NCBI GenBank assembly: GCA_041821315.1
Contig: JBGUEO010000006.1
Coordinates: 100,087-164,086 of the forward strand
DNA: 64,000 nt
Direction of reading: 5' to 3'
Origin: DIGJ01 sp041821315
GTDB lineage: Bacteria > Bacillota > Clostridia > Lachnospirales > Lachnospiraceae
Position 1 is the stretch's first letter, and each line of letters starts with the position of its first letter. Positions 26,091-35,855 of this stretch are shown in pieces. Both the position numbers and the translations under genes were made by a program. Under the pieces are notes generated by a model that saw only the letters and a program-made list of their open reading frames with translations, searched no databases and was not told where the DNA came from.

Positions 26091-26781
26091 GACTTCTTCC
26101 TCCACCAAATAAAAGAACCAGTCGAAGTAGCTGTAAAATAGAAGCCGCCGCTGCCGCTACGTAAGTGAGTGCTGCTGCACTTAGTACACGTTTCGCTCCT
26201 TTTACTTCATCCTCATACAAAATTCCACTATTACTTAAAATTCGAATTGCACGACTGGACGCATTTAATTCAACTGGAAGTGTTACGATCTGAAACAACA
26301 CTGCCAAGGAGAATAATAAAATACCGATTTCCACCAATAAACTTCCACTTCCTGTAATAAAAAATCCAATCAAAATCAATGGCCAGCTAATCGTTGATCC
26401 AAAATTAGCCACTGGCACCAAAGCACTTCGTATACCAAGTGGTGCATATCCCTTATCATGCTGAATAGCATGCCCACACTCATGTGCTGCTACTCCAATT
26501 GCAGCTACAGATGCACTTCCATACACGGTATCCGATAGACGAAGTATTTTACTCTTAGGATCATAATGGTCGGTTAAGTTTCCACTTACATGCTCCACTC
26601 TTACATCACGGATACCCGCACTTTGTAGAATTCTCTCTGCTGCCTGGGCTCCTGTGTATCCACCTTTACTTCTTATCTTTGCGTATTTTGCATACGTAGT
26701 TTTTACTCGAGCCGATGCAAGAAGTGTTATTATAATACCAATAAAAATCAAAATATATGTTGAATCATAATACCAAAACAT
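26083..26781 (-). CDS. Neutral zinc metallopeptidase, YugP family (membrane)
   Basis: 232 residues from the ATG at 26781, seven bases after AGGAGG (ATG at 26787 is too close). An N-terminal membrane segment (about 5-24) is followed by a soluble stretch with the zinc motif AAHECGHAIQH (HExxH-like), then two or three further membrane segments (about 120-175 and 205-225). Members of this family of unknown substrate are widespread in Firmicutes. The gene lies between fmt and rsmB in the translation-linked part of the operon, which says little about its substrate. Confidence 0.87.
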   Translation of the reverse strand: MFWYYDSTYILIFIGIIITLLASARVKTTYAKYAKIRSKGGYTGAQAAERILQSAGIRDVRVEHVSGNLTDHYDPKSKILRLSDTVYGSASVAAIGVAAHECGHAIQHDKGYAPLGIRSALVPVANFGSTISWPLILIGFFITGSGSLLVEIGILLFSLAVLFQIVTLPVELNASSRAIRILSNSGILYEDEVKGAKRVLSAAALTYVAAAAASILQLLRLVLLFGGGRSRD

Positions 26782-26805
26782 AATCATTCCTCCTACGAAT
26801 CCAAA

Positions 26806-27732
26806 TTATAAAACAGTACCTACAGTTATTGTATAGCCTCGTAAAAACGCATCAATTGTCATACGTTTTTTCCCTTCTAACTGCAATTCTTTAATTGTAA
26901 GAGCCCCGTTCCCCGTCTGAACTACAAAACAATCTTTTCTAACCTCCGTAATTTCACCAATCAAAGCACCCAATTTTCCTTCTACGACATCAGCATCCCA
27001 GATTTTAAGTGTTTTTCCATCTAGCATGGTATACGCACTTGGCCATGGATTAAGTCCTCGGATTAAACGTTCAATCTCATCGGCTGATTTAGAAAAATCA
27101 ATCTTTCCTAAATTTTTATCTAACATCTTTGCATAATTTGAAAGACTATCTTCTTGTTTTTTAGGACTTAGTTTTCCCTCTTTCGCCAATTGAAGGGTTT
27201 CTAAAATAAGCGCCCCACCCATTTGCGACAATTTATCATGCAAACTGCCTCCCGTTTCTTTTTTCTCCAAAATAATCTCTTTCTTTAATAGCATATCACC
27301 GGTGTCAACCCCCGCATCCATCTGCATGGTCGTAACACCCGTTTTCACTTCACCATTTATGACCGCCCATTGAATCGGAGCAGCACCTCGAAGCTTGGGT
27401 AACAAAGAAGCATGGATATTAATACACCCATATTGTGGAATTTCCAAAAGAGCCTTTGGCAAAATTTGTCCAAATGCAATGACAATAATCACATCCGGAT
27501 TTAATTCTTTCAATGTTGCAAGAAAACCCTCCCCCCTTACTTTTATTGGTTGATATACAGGAATATTGTATTCAAGTGCCTTCTCCTTTATCGGTGTCAG
27601 CTTTACTGCCTTGCTCCTTCCCTTGGGTTTATCTGGCTGTGTTACAACTCCTATTATTTCATGCTCACTCTTTATCAATGTTTCGAGTGTTGGTACTGAA
27701 AAATCCGGTGTTCCCATAAAAATAATTCGCAT
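26806..27732 (-). CDS. fmt: Methionyl-tRNA formyltransferase
   Basis: 308 residues. N-terminal formyltransferase domain with RIIFMGTPDFSVPTLE, and the catalytic/folate-binding loop INIHASLLPKLRGAAPIQWAVINGE containing the SLLPKxRG motif, plus MDAGVDTGDML. The C-terminal domain (about 205-305) binds tRNA. It formylates initiator Met-tRNA. The start codon is 3 bp after the def stop, so both halves of the formyl cycle (Fmt adds, Def removes) are made together. Confidence 0.97.
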   Translation of the reverse strand: MRIIFMGTPDFSVPTLETLIKSEHEIIGVVTQPDKPKGRSKAVKLTPIKEKALEYNIPVYQPIKVRGEGFLATLKELNPDVIIVIAFGQILPKALLEIPQYGCINIHASLLPKLRGAAPIQWAVINGEVKTGVTTMQMDAGVDTGDMLLKKEIILEKKETGGSLHDKLSQMGGALILETLQLAKEGKLSPKKQEDSLSNYAKMLDKNLGKIDFSKSADEIERLIRGLNPWPSAYTMLDGKTLKIWDADVVEGKLGALIGEITEVRKDCFVVQTGNGALTIKELQLEGKKRMTIDAFLRGYTITVGTVL

Positions 27733-27735
27733 TGA

Positions 27736-28224
27736 TTACTCATCTCCTTCGTACATACTTTCTACATCCATTAGCTCACCCTCTACTAAATTTACATAGA
27801 GTTTTCCATCTAAGTGATCGATTTCATGACATAATGCTCTTGCCAATAACTCTTCTCCTTCAACGATAATTTCTTCCATATTTTCATTATATGCTTTCAC
27901 TTTCGCATAATTAGGTCTCGTTACTATTCCAGTCTTTCCTGGAACACTTAAACATCCTTCTCCACCCGTTTGCTCACCACTCGTTTCTATAATTTCAGGA
28001 TTAATTAAAATAATTGGGCTGTCCCCTTCTGGTGAAACATCAATCACAACAAGACGTCTCAAGATACCTACTTGAGGTGCAGCGAGTCCAACTCCTTGTT
28101 CCTCATACATTGTATCAAACATATCTTCTATTAATATTTTTGTTTTTTCATTCATATCAGATATTGGTTTTGCCTTTTTCTCCAAAATAGGATCTCCCAT
28201 AACTCGAATGTTTCTAAGTGCCAT
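27736..28224 (-). CDS. def: Peptide deformylase
   Basis: 162 residues from the ATG at 28224 behind AAGGAGG; the open frame extends 14 codons upstream but without a better site. Three canonical motifs are seen: GVGLAAPQV, GGEGCLSVP (the metal-binding cysteine) and ALCHEIDHLDG (HExDH, in the place of the usual QEHDH context). It removes the N-terminal formyl group from nascent proteins. It lies between priA and fmt. Confidence 0.97.
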   Translation of the reverse strand: MALRNIRVMGDPILEKKAKPISDMNEKTKILIEDMFDTMYEEQGVGLAAPQVGILRRLVVIDVSPEGDSPIILINPEIIETSGEQTGGEGCLSVPGKTGIVTRPNYAKVKAYNENMEEIIVEGEELLARALCHEIDHLDGKLYVNLVEGELMDVESMYEGDE

Positions 28225-28237
28225 TTCATTCTCCTCC

Positions 28238-30472
28238 TTAATAAGTGTTGATTGGATCATAATCAAATTGAATTGTAATATCTTTTAAATAATCGGAATA
28301 TTTAATATATCCCTCTAAAAAATGTATCATCTCTTTCAAATTTCTTTCTTCTTTGTCCTTTAAATAAATCACTCGTCGATAAATGTCATTCGCCTTTGAT
28401 ACGGATGCCTTAGCAGGCCCGATTAACTTCATATTACAGGTATCTTGAATTTTTTCTTTGATAACCCGTGCAACAAGCTTACTTGCTGCATCGACTGCTC
28501 CTTCCGATTCAAATGATAGTAAAATTGCTATCATATGGCCCATAGGCGGATAATCCAACATGTTACGGTATAATATCTCTTCAGAGTAGAATGCATCATA
28601 TGAATTGGAAGCAGCATAACGAATACTATAGTGCTCCGGATTGTATGTTTGAATTACAACATTCCCTGGTTTTTCTCCTCTTCCAGCCCTTCCAGCCGCT
28701 TGCGTTAGTAATTGATAGGTACGCTCAGACGCTAAATAATTTCCGGCATATAACGATAAATCTGCTGCCAAAATTCCAACTAATGTAACTTCCTTAAAAT
28801 CATGCCCCTTTACAATCATTTGCGTTCCAACTAAAATATCTGCTTCATGATTTGCAAATGCTTCTAGTATTTTTTGATGTCCTTCTTTTCCTGTTGTTGT
28901 ATCCATATCCATTCTTAGAACACTAGCAAATGGGAACTCTCTTTTTACCATTTCCTCTATTTTTTGTGTACCAGTTCCAAACGCTGCAATATAAGGCGAC
29001 CCACATGTTGGGCACAATTTAACCATAGAGGTTTCATACCCGCAATAATGACACACCAATTTCCCATTATTATGCGATGTTAATGAAATATCACAATGAG
29101 GACATTTTAACACATGACCACAGCTACGACAAGAAACAAAACCCGCATACCCTCTTCGGTTAATAAATAGCATGATTTGTTCTTTTTTTTCTAGTCGGTC
29201 AACGATTAACTGTTTTAATCGTTCACTAAATATTGATTTATTTTTCTTCTTTAATTCTTCCCTCAGATCAACAATCTCAATCGAAGGAAGTTGTGCTTCT
29301 TGTGCACGATTAAACATGGAGTAAAGTACATATTCCCCTTTTTGTGCCCTATAATAGCTTTCTACTGTTGGTGTTGCCGATCCTAGAATGACACTTGCAT
29401 TGGTAAGACGTGCTCTCTCAATCGAGGTCTCTCTTGCATGATATTTAGGTGCCGTTTCACTTTTATAGCTTCCTTCGTGCTCTTCATCAATGATAATAAG
29501 TCCCAAATCGGGAAATGGTGTAAAGAGGGCAGATCTAGGGCCTATCATTATATCAATTCCACCATTCTTTGCCCTCAAATACTGATCATAACGTTCTCCT
29601 TTGGACATTCTTGAATTAAGAATGGAAATACGCTCTCCAAAGCGCTTATAAAACCGCATAACCGTCTGATAGGTAAGTGATATTTCAGGAATCAACATAA
29701 TCACTTGCTTTCCTTCTTTTAGCACCGTATCAATAATTTCCATATACACTTCTGTCTTACCACTTCCAGTAACGCCATGAATCAAATATGTTTTTCGCTT
29801 TCCTGTCACGTAATCCTTGCAAATTCCATCTACAATTTTTATCTGTTCTAAATTTAAGGTAACACATTTTTGCTCCATACTTTGATTCTTTATAGGATTC
29901 CGATATACAATCTTGGATTCCTGATAAATTAGATTTCGCTCAATAAGTCCAGTAATTGTAGCCTGTGAAATATTTAATTTATGTTTAATCATTTCGGATT
30001 CAATGATTGGATTTTCAATCAGTGCCTCTAATAATCGCACGCGCCCTTTATTTTTCTTTTTTATAAATTCAGATAAGTTTTCTTGTGCAATTTCTCTTGA
30101 TACATTCAATCCGATGAATTTTTTTTCTTTGTTTTTTACTGCTTTTTTTACTGGTATAACCGTTTTTAATGCATCATTCATTGTAGAACCATATGTTTCT
30201 TTCATCCAGTATGCAAGATAAATCAACTGGGATTCAATCACAATTCCCTTTTCACTCACACTCAAAAGCTCTTTTGTTTTATTCAAATCCCAAGCTGGTG
30301 TCTGTGATAAACCAACAATATAGCCTTCTACCGTTCGATTTCCACGTCCAAATGGGATGACCACGGGTGCTCCAATGACAGCAGATTCCTCTTGTTCTGG
30401 TTTCACGATATATTGATATGTTTTATCCAAACTTTCATGTGATATATCAACAATTACATCTGCAAAAATCAT
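28238..30472 (-). CDS. priA: Primosomal replication-restart helicase PriA
   Basis: 744 residues. An N-terminal DNA-binding domain (about 1-180) is followed by the helicase core: Walker A GVTGSGKTEVY, Walker B box IIDEEHEGSYK, GSATPTVES, then a zinc-binding insert with eight cysteines (CRSCGHVLKCPHC ... CHYCGY ... CPTCG), and AAGRAGRGEKPG as motif VI. It reloads the replisome at stalled forks. It is 12 bp downstream of murF. Start ATG at 30472 behind AAGGAGAATTAA. Confidence 0.97.
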   Translation of the reverse strand: MIFADVIVDISHESLDKTYQYIVKPEQEESAVIGAPVVIPFGRGNRTVEGYIVGLSQTPAWDLNKTKELLSVSEKGIVIESQLIYLAYWMKETYGSTMNDALKTVIPVKKAVKNKEKKFIGLNVSREIAQENLSEFIKKKNKGRVRLLEALIENPIIESEMIKHKLNISQATITGLIERNLIYQESKIVYRNPIKNQSMEQKCVTLNLEQIKIVDGICKDYVTGKRKTYLIHGVTGSGKTEVYMEIIDTVLKEGKQVIMLIPEISLTYQTVMRFYKRFGERISILNSRMSKGERYDQYLRAKNGGIDIMIGPRSALFTPFPDLGLIIIDEEHEGSYKSETAPKYHARETSIERARLTNASVILGSATPTVESYYRAQKGEYVLYSMFNRAQEAQLPSIEIVDLREELKKKNKSIFSERLKQLIVDRLEKKEQIMLFINRRGYAGFVSCRSCGHVLKCPHCDISLTSHNNGKLVCHYCGYETSMVKLCPTCGSPYIAAFGTGTQKIEEMVKREFPFASVLRMDMDTTTGKEGHQKILEAFANHEADILVGTQMIVKGHDFKEVTLVGILAADLSLYAGNYLASERTYQLLTQAAGRAGRGEKPGNVVIQTYNPEHYSIRYAASNSYDAFYSEEILYRNMLDYPPMGHMIAILLSFESEGAVDAASKLVARVIKEKIQDTCNMKLIGPAKASVSKANDIYRRVIYLKDKEERNLKEMIHFLEGYIKYSDYLKDITIQFDYDPINTY

Positions 30473-30483
30473 TTAATTCTCCT

Positions 30484-31944
30484 TCACTTGCAGCTTGGAT
30501 TCCATCCATTTTTGCAAGTTTCTCTTAACGCATCCACAACCTGTTCTAGTTGCATCCCCCTAGAACCTTTTATGAAAAGCGCATCTCCTTCTCTTACCAT
30601 ACTTTTTAGATAAGCAATTGCACTCTTATTATCCTCAAAGCTTTTAATACACATTGACGTTTTTTTACTTTTTGCCCCATTTGCTATCGCTTTTGCTTCT
30701 TTTCCAATGGTAACAAGTACCTCTATTTTTTTATCCGTATTGTTACTGGCAAGAGATTCGCCAATTTCGAAATGGCAATCAAAAGATAGTGCTCCAAGCT
30801 CAAGTATATCAGCAAGTACCGCAATTTTTCGTTTGATACCATTCAATTCCAGCAACACATCCATTCCACTCTTAATGGAATCTGGACTCGCATTATAGGT
30901 GTCATCAATAATTATAATTCCATTTTCATCATAAATTTGTCCCCGCATCGCAATTGGAGCGTAGGTACGCAATCCAAGTTTTGCAACCCCCGGTTCTACG
31001 TTATATTGTTTTGCAACCATAAGTGCTGCAACTGCATTCCCCACATTATGAATTCCTAATACCGAAAGAATAACCGATTCCTCCTCTATTCCATCCACAT
31101 AAGTAAACTCTGTTTCATATCCTTTCGTCTCAATATCTTTTGCATAAGCATCTGCTGTCTCATCCAAACCATAATACCTGCAATTAACCTTCGACAGAAC
31201 CGTTTTTGTTAATGCAGATGCTTTTATTGTATCCACTTTTCCTACTTCTTTAAGCAAGATATCTTCTTGATTCAAATAAAGAGACCCGCCTTGTTTCATT
31301 TCATTGATACTGTTTAATTTTTCATTTCTTATATTTTCTTTGCTTCCAAGGTGACCTATGTGAGATACTCCGATATTCGTCATTACGACTGTTTCCGGTT
31401 TTGCAATTTGTGAAAGACGGTTCATTTCACCTTCTTCACTCATCCCCATCTCAATAACTGCAATTTCTGTTGTATCATCTATTTCAAACATCATAAGAGC
31501 TAGACCAATCTGACTATTCATGTTTCCAGCGGTTTTCAGTACCGTGTATGTTGTCTCAAGTGCTGCGGCTACCATCTCTTTCGTCGTTGTTTTCCCTACA
31601 CTTCCAGTAATTCCTATTACGGGAAGTGTAAATAGACTGCGATAATATGCGGCAAAGTCTTGTAATGCTCGCTTGGTATCCTTTACATAAATATAGATTT
31701 CTTCACCAATACAGTCCATTGGAATTGCTTGTTTGGATGTAAATGTTGCTTTGGCTCCCAATAAAAACGCTCCTTCGATAAATTGATGTGCATCGACACG
31801 TTCTCCAATAATTGGTACAAACAAAGCTCCTTTACAAATTTTTTTGGAATTTGTAGAAACGCAAGTCACTACTTCGTTCTCATTGCCACAAAGTAAGGTT
31901 CCTCCAACTGATTTTACGATTTCTTTAATATAAATTGGCTTCAT
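30484..31944 (-). CDS. murF: UDP-N-acetylmuramoyl-tripeptide--D-alanyl-D-alanine ligase
   Basis: 486 residues. N-terminal UDP-binding domain (residues 1-105), Mur ligase ATP loop VIGITGSVGKTTTKEMVA at about 116, then EMGMSEEGEMNRLSQIAKP and the C-terminal IIDDTYNASPDSIKSGM block characteristic of MurF. It adds D-Ala-D-Ala to the UDP-MurNAc tripeptide. It follows murE with one intervening base. Confidence 0.97.
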   Translation of the reverse strand: MKPIYIKEIVKSVGGTLLCGNENEVVTCVSTNSKKICKGALFVPIIGERVDAHQFIEGAFLLGAKATFTSKQAIPMDCIGEEIYIYVKDTKRALQDFAAYYRSLFTLPVIGITGSVGKTTTKEMVAAALETTYTVLKTAGNMNSQIGLALMMFEIDDTTEIAVIEMGMSEEGEMNRLSQIAKPETVVMTNIGVSHIGHLGSKENIRNEKLNSINEMKQGGSLYLNQEDILLKEVGKVDTIKASALTKTVLSKVNCRYYGLDETADAYAKDIETKGYETEFTYVDGIEEESVILSVLGIHNVGNAVAALMVAKQYNVEPGVAKLGLRTYAPIAMRGQIYDENGIIIIDDTYNASPDSIKSGMDVLLELNGIKRKIAVLADILELGALSFDCHFEIGESLASNNTDKKIEVLVTIGKEAKAIANGAKSKKTSMCIKSFEDNKSAIAYLKSMVREGDALFIKGSRGMQLEQVVDALRETCKNGWNPSCK

Positions 31945-31945
31945 T

Positions 31946-33403
31946 TTATCTTCCTTCTAAGACTTGTTGAATTAATTCTCTTTCATCCATATGATATTTC
32001 TTACCCTTAATTTCTTGATAATCTTCATGTCCTTTACCAGCAAATATAATGACATCACCTTCCTTTGCATGTTCGATACAATACTTAATCGCCTCTTTCC
32101 GATCGATTATTGTAATGTACTCCCCGGATGCCTTTTTTACTCCACTAACAATATCATCTAGAATAGCCTGTGGCTCTTCATCTCTTGGATTATCCGAAGT
32201 GACGACCGTTAAATCTGCTAATCTAGAAGAAATTTCACCCATTTCATATCGCCTTTGTTTGGATCGATTTCCACCACATCCAAATAGACATACCAAGCGA
32301 CTTGGGTTATATTCACGCAGTGTCACCAGTAAACTTTCTAAACTCATCGCATTGTGCGCATAATCAATCATAACTGTAAACTTATCAGATATGGGAACCA
32401 TTTCGATTCGTCCCTTCACGTTCACTTCACAAAGTACCTTCTGTATCATAGCAATTTCAACCTTAAAATGTCTGCAGATTGCAATTGCCGACAATGAATT
32501 ATAAACACTAAACTTACCCGGAACATTCAAGGTAGCCTGAAAATCCATAATTCCTTTTACTTCATAGGAAACGCCGAGCCATCCAGGTCTTTTCATTAAT
32601 TCCACCTTTTGCGCACGTAAAGATGCATCTTTTGAAAATCCATATGTTTCGATTGTACAAGTATGCCCCTTTATTATTTGCTCATAATATTCACTGTCGA
32701 TATTTAAAATTCCATGCTTACATTGTTGAAATAGCATACTTTTACAATGTATATACTCCTCCATATCTTTATGTTCATTCGGTCCAATATGATCGGGTTC
32801 TAAGTTTGTAAAAATGCCGTAATCAAACACAAAACCTCCAACGCGATGAAGCATTAATCCTTGCGATGAAACCTCCATAACAACCGCTTGGCAGCCTGCA
32901 TCCACCATTTTTTTAAATGTTTCTTGCACAATATAAGATTCTGGAGTCGTGTTGGATGATGGAATATGGAGATTCCCAATCATTGTTTCAATTGTTCCAA
33001 TCAGACCAGTCTTAATTCCTGATTTTTCTAATATGGATTGAACCATGTAAGTTGTCGTCGTTTTCCCCTTTGTTCCAGTAATCCCAATTGTTTTTATTTT
33101 TCTTGCTGGGTGTCCAAAATAAGCCGCTGACATAAACGCCAATGCAAGTCTCGAATTATCAACTTGTATCACTGTCACATATTCTGGAACTACTACTGGT
33201 TTTTCTACAATCAAAACCTTAGCTCCTTTTTCTACAACTTCTCCCGCAAAATCATGCCCATCACGTACTGCTCCACTTATACATACAAATACGCTGCCTT
33301 GCGTTACTTTTCTAGAATCATAAACCAACTCTACTATTTCCCTATCGCTATCTCCTTGCAAAATCTGATAGGAGACTCCCTCCATTAATTCGATTATCTT
33401 CAT
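31946..33403 (-). CDS. murE: UDP-MurNAc-tripeptide synthetase, meso-diaminopimelate-adding
   Basis: 485 residues. ATP loop TIGITGTKGKTTTTYMV at about 108, EVSSQGLMLHRV, MIDYAHNAMSLESLL, and the specificity motif TSDNPRDEEP: DNPR marks enzymes that add meso-diaminopimelate rather than lysine. This fits the adjacent dapF, which makes meso-DAP. The start ATG overlaps the dapF stop by four bases (ATGA). In Bacillus murE lies inside the division cluster; here it is 16 kb away. Confidence 0.97.
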   Translation of the reverse strand: MKIIELMEGVSYQILQGDSDREIVELVYDSRKVTQGSVFVCISGAVRDGHDFAGEVVEKGAKVLIVEKPVVVPEYVTVIQVDNSRLALAFMSAAYFGHPARKIKTIGITGTKGKTTTTYMVQSILEKSGIKTGLIGTIETMIGNLHIPSSNTTPESYIVQETFKKMVDAGCQAVVMEVSSQGLMLHRVGGFVFDYGIFTNLEPDHIGPNEHKDMEEYIHCKSMLFQQCKHGILNIDSEYYEQIIKGHTCTIETYGFSKDASLRAQKVELMKRPGWLGVSYEVKGIMDFQATLNVPGKFSVYNSLSAIAICRHFKVEIAMIQKVLCEVNVKGRIEMVPISDKFTVMIDYAHNAMSLESLLVTLREYNPSRLVCLFGCGGNRSKQRRYEMGEISSRLADLTVVTSDNPRDEEPQAILDDIVSGVKKASGEYITIIDRKEAIKYCIEHAKEGDVIIFAGKGHEDYQEIKGKKYHMDERELIQQVLEGR

Positions 33404-34266
33404 GCCTGCTCTCCAGTCTTCAAAAATAAACCATTACAGTCAATATCACCGTCAAATACAGTGACCGCTGGGCCTGTTAAAAAGATATGGTTGGTATCCC
33501 GATCATATCGAATCCGCAAATCCCCGCCCAATAAATGTACAAGTACTTCGTCTTCTGTTTCACCATTTAGTATACATGCATACACACTCGCACAAGCTCC
33601 TGTTCCACAAGCGAGCGTTTCGCCACTTCCTCGTTCCCAAACTCTCATATTAATTGTATTTCGATCAATAACTTGTATAAATTCTGTATTTATCCGTTTT
33701 GGAAACCATGCATGATGTTCAAATTGGGGTCCGATTTTTTCAATTGCGATAGAAGCCGTATCTTCAACAAACGTAATTGCATGCGGATTTCCCATAGAAA
33801 CACAAGTGATTGAATACATCTTACCCAAAATTTCTATTGGTTTTTTGATGACCACTTCTTCCTGTGCAAGAACAGGAATTAAATCTGGTTTCGTAATTGC
33901 CTCCCCCATATCAACCGTTACTGTATCAACTTTCCCCTGCTTTAGAACTAAGTCTAATTGCTTGATTCCCGCTTTGGTTTCTACTGTTATATCCTTTTCA
34001 TTCACTATTCCATAATCAAACGCATATTTTGCAACACAACGAATACCATTTCCGCACATTTCACCTTCGGAGCCATCCGCATTATACATTTCCATCTTTA
34101 TTGCGGCACATTTAGAAGGCTTTATTAAAATCAAACCATCCGCACCAATCCCGAAATGTCTGTCACTCACAAACTTTGCAATGGCCTTTGGATGTTCCAC
34201 TTTTTCTTTAAAACAATCTACATATACATAATCATTTCCACATCCATGCATTTTTGTAAATTTCAT
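33400..34266 (-). CDS. dapF: Diaminopimelate epimerase
   Basis: 288 residues, two related half-domains. The catalytic cysteines are in GEMCGNGIRCVAKYA (about residue 75) and ETLACGTGACASVYAC (about 220). The start MKFTKMHGCGNDYVYVD is canonical. It converts LL- to meso-diaminopimelate for peptidoglycan and lysine. First gene of the leftward operon dapF-murE-murF-priA, with a consensus promoter about 70 bp upstream. Confidence 0.97.
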   Translation of the reverse strand: MKFTKMHGCGNDYVYVDCFKEKVEHPKAIAKFVSDRHFGIGADGLILIKPSKCAAIKMEMYNADGSEGEMCGNGIRCVAKYAFDYGIVNEKDITVETKAGIKQLDLVLKQGKVDTVTVDMGEAITKPDLIPVLAQEEVVIKKPIEILGKMYSITCVSMGNPHAITFVEDTASIAIEKIGPQFEHHAWFPKRINTEFIQVIDRNTINMRVWERGSGETLACGTGACASVYACILNGETEDEVLVHLLGGDLRIRYDRDTNHIFLTGPAVTVFDGDIDCNGLFLKTGEQA

Positions 34267-34334
34267 GAAATCAAATCTCCTTTTCTTTCTCTTAGAAAAT
34301 TTTTATCTTTAAATTAAGAAAACTCTAATACTTA

Positions 34335-34363
34335 ATTATATGTCAATTTTATAAGAGTGTCAA
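34335..34363 (-). promoter_or_regulatory. Perfect-consensus sigma-A promoter of the dapF operon
   Basis: Read leftward: TTGACA at 34363-34358, exactly 17 bp, TATAAT at 34340-34335. Both hexamers are full matches, so constitutive strong transcription of dapF-murE-murF-priA and following genes is expected. Confidence 0.85.
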
Positions 34364-34469
34364 ACTTGCATTTTTCTCCTTTGGCTTTATTTCATAAGAA
34401 TTATAGCTGTCTTTTTTCTTTGAACTGTGTTAGTATATTACTGAAAAATCGTATAAGGAGAAACCCATT

Positions 34470-35843
34470 ATGACACAACAACGTAAACTATTATTACGGA
34501 TTTTGTTCCCATCACTACTTATTGTTTTGATTGGTTACTTATCCATAGCTTTTTATTATCACACACATTTTTTTTCGGGTTCCTTTATTAATAATATTGA
34601 CTATTCTGGTAAAACAGTAAAAGAAATTGAATCTAATATTGCAGATGAAATGTCCACCTATACACTCACCATTGAAGGACGAAACGAATTAACTGATACA
34701 ATTTCAGCTTCAGATATTAAGTTTCATTATGTCTCTGAAGGACAGGTACAGACATTAAAAGACCAACAAAATGAATTTCTATGGCCTTTCTCATTTTTTA
34801 CACAACAACAATCACAAATGCAGGTTCGATGCGAATACAATGAATCATTGCTAATCAAGTGTAGAGACAACCTTGTATTCTTTAAAGACAACATTACTAC
34901 CAAACCCCTAAATGCAGAAATTCTTTATGGGGATGATGGATTTTATATCCATCCAGAAACGTTAGGTACTACTCTTAATAAAGAAACGGTATTATCTGCC
35001 CTTAAAGACGCAATCAAAGCTTGTGCTTCTTCTTTATCGTTAGAAAACGCTTCCTGCTATATCAGCCCTTCCGTCCTGTCAAGCGATGAATCAATTCAGA
35101 CGGCCTTAGATGTTCTAAGAAAATATACAGATTTAACCATTACCTATGATTTTGGAGACCGAACCGAAGTACTAGACCGTTCCCTTTTAAAAGATTGGGT
35201 TCGAATTGATGAAAATTTTCAAGTCACCTTAGACAAGCAAAAAGTGATTGATTATGTGAACTTTTTGGGATACTACTACACCACATTCTCATCAACTAGA
35301 GATTTTGTACGTTATGACGGAAAGGCAATTCAAGTAAAGGGTGGTGATTATGGTTGGATCATAAACCGTACGGAGGAAGTGGAACAGCTTTATCAACTCA
35401 TTTTAGACGGCAAAAGCATGACGCGAGAACCGGTTTACTCCCAATTTGCATTATCTCGCGACAAAAATGACATTGGGAATACCTATATAGAAATAAATCT
35501 TAAAAAGCAACATCTTTGGCTGTTTGTGGATGGCAAAAAAATTATGGACTCGAAAGTGGTAACTGGGAACATTAGTAAAGATTATGCAACTCCTTCTGGG
35601 ATATATGCTATTACATATAAAGAACGTAATGCAACACTTGTTGGACAAAATTACAACTCTCCTGTAAATTATTGGATGCCATTTAACAAAAACATTGGAT
35701 TTCACGATGCCTCTTGGCGAGATAAATTTGGTGGAAAAATTTATAAAAAAAAGGGGTCACATGGTTGTGTAAATATGCCACCTAAAAAGGCCAAAAAATT
35801 ATATGAATCCATACAAAAAGGAACACCAGTTGTTATTTACTAA
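34470..35843 (+). CDS. L,D-transpeptidase (YkuD domain) with peptidoglycan-binding N-terminal region
   Basis: 457 residues, ATG at 34470 behind AAGGAGAAACCCATT. A membrane anchor or uncleaved signal is at about 9-30. The middle (about 45-320) resembles the putative peptidoglycan-binding type 4 domains found with YkuD proteins. The YkuD catalytic domain (about 335-457) has H at IGFHDASW and the catalytic S430-HGCVN motif with C433. It would form 3-3 cross-links or attach ligands to peptidoglycan outside the membrane. It is divergent from dapF and converges on tdk with an 11-nt overlap. Confidence 0.9.
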   Translation: MTQQRKLLLRILFPSLLIVLIGYLSIAFYYHTHFFSGSFINNIDYSGKTVKEIESNIADEMSTYTLTIEGRNELTDTISASDIKFHYVSEGQVQTLKDQQNEFLWPFSFFTQQQSQMQVRCEYNESLLIKCRDNLVFFKDNITTKPLNAEILYGDDGFYIHPETLGTTLNKETVLSALKDAIKACASSLSLENASCYISPSVLSSDESIQTALDVLRKYTDLTITYDFGDRTEVLDRSLLKDWVRIDENFQVTLDKQKVIDYVNFLGYYYTTFSSTRDFVRYDGKAIQVKGGDYGWIINRTEEVEQLYQLILDGKSMTREPVYSQFALSRDKNDIGNTYIEINLKKQHLWLFVDGKKIMDSKVVTGNISKDYATPSGIYAITYKERNATLVGQNYNSPVNYWMPFNKNIGFHDASWRDKFGGKIYKKKGSHGCVNMPPKKAKKLYESIQKGTPVVIY

Positions 35844-35855
35844 CACCGGTGTTCC
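35820..35855. terminator. Bidirectional hairpin inside the overlapping 3' ends of the L,D-transpeptidase and tdk
   Basis: GGAACACC at 35820-35827 pairs with GGTGTTCC at 35847-35854, extended by a bulged inner stem. On the minus strand it is followed by TTTTTG. The stem encodes the last residues of both proteins. Confidence 0.65.
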
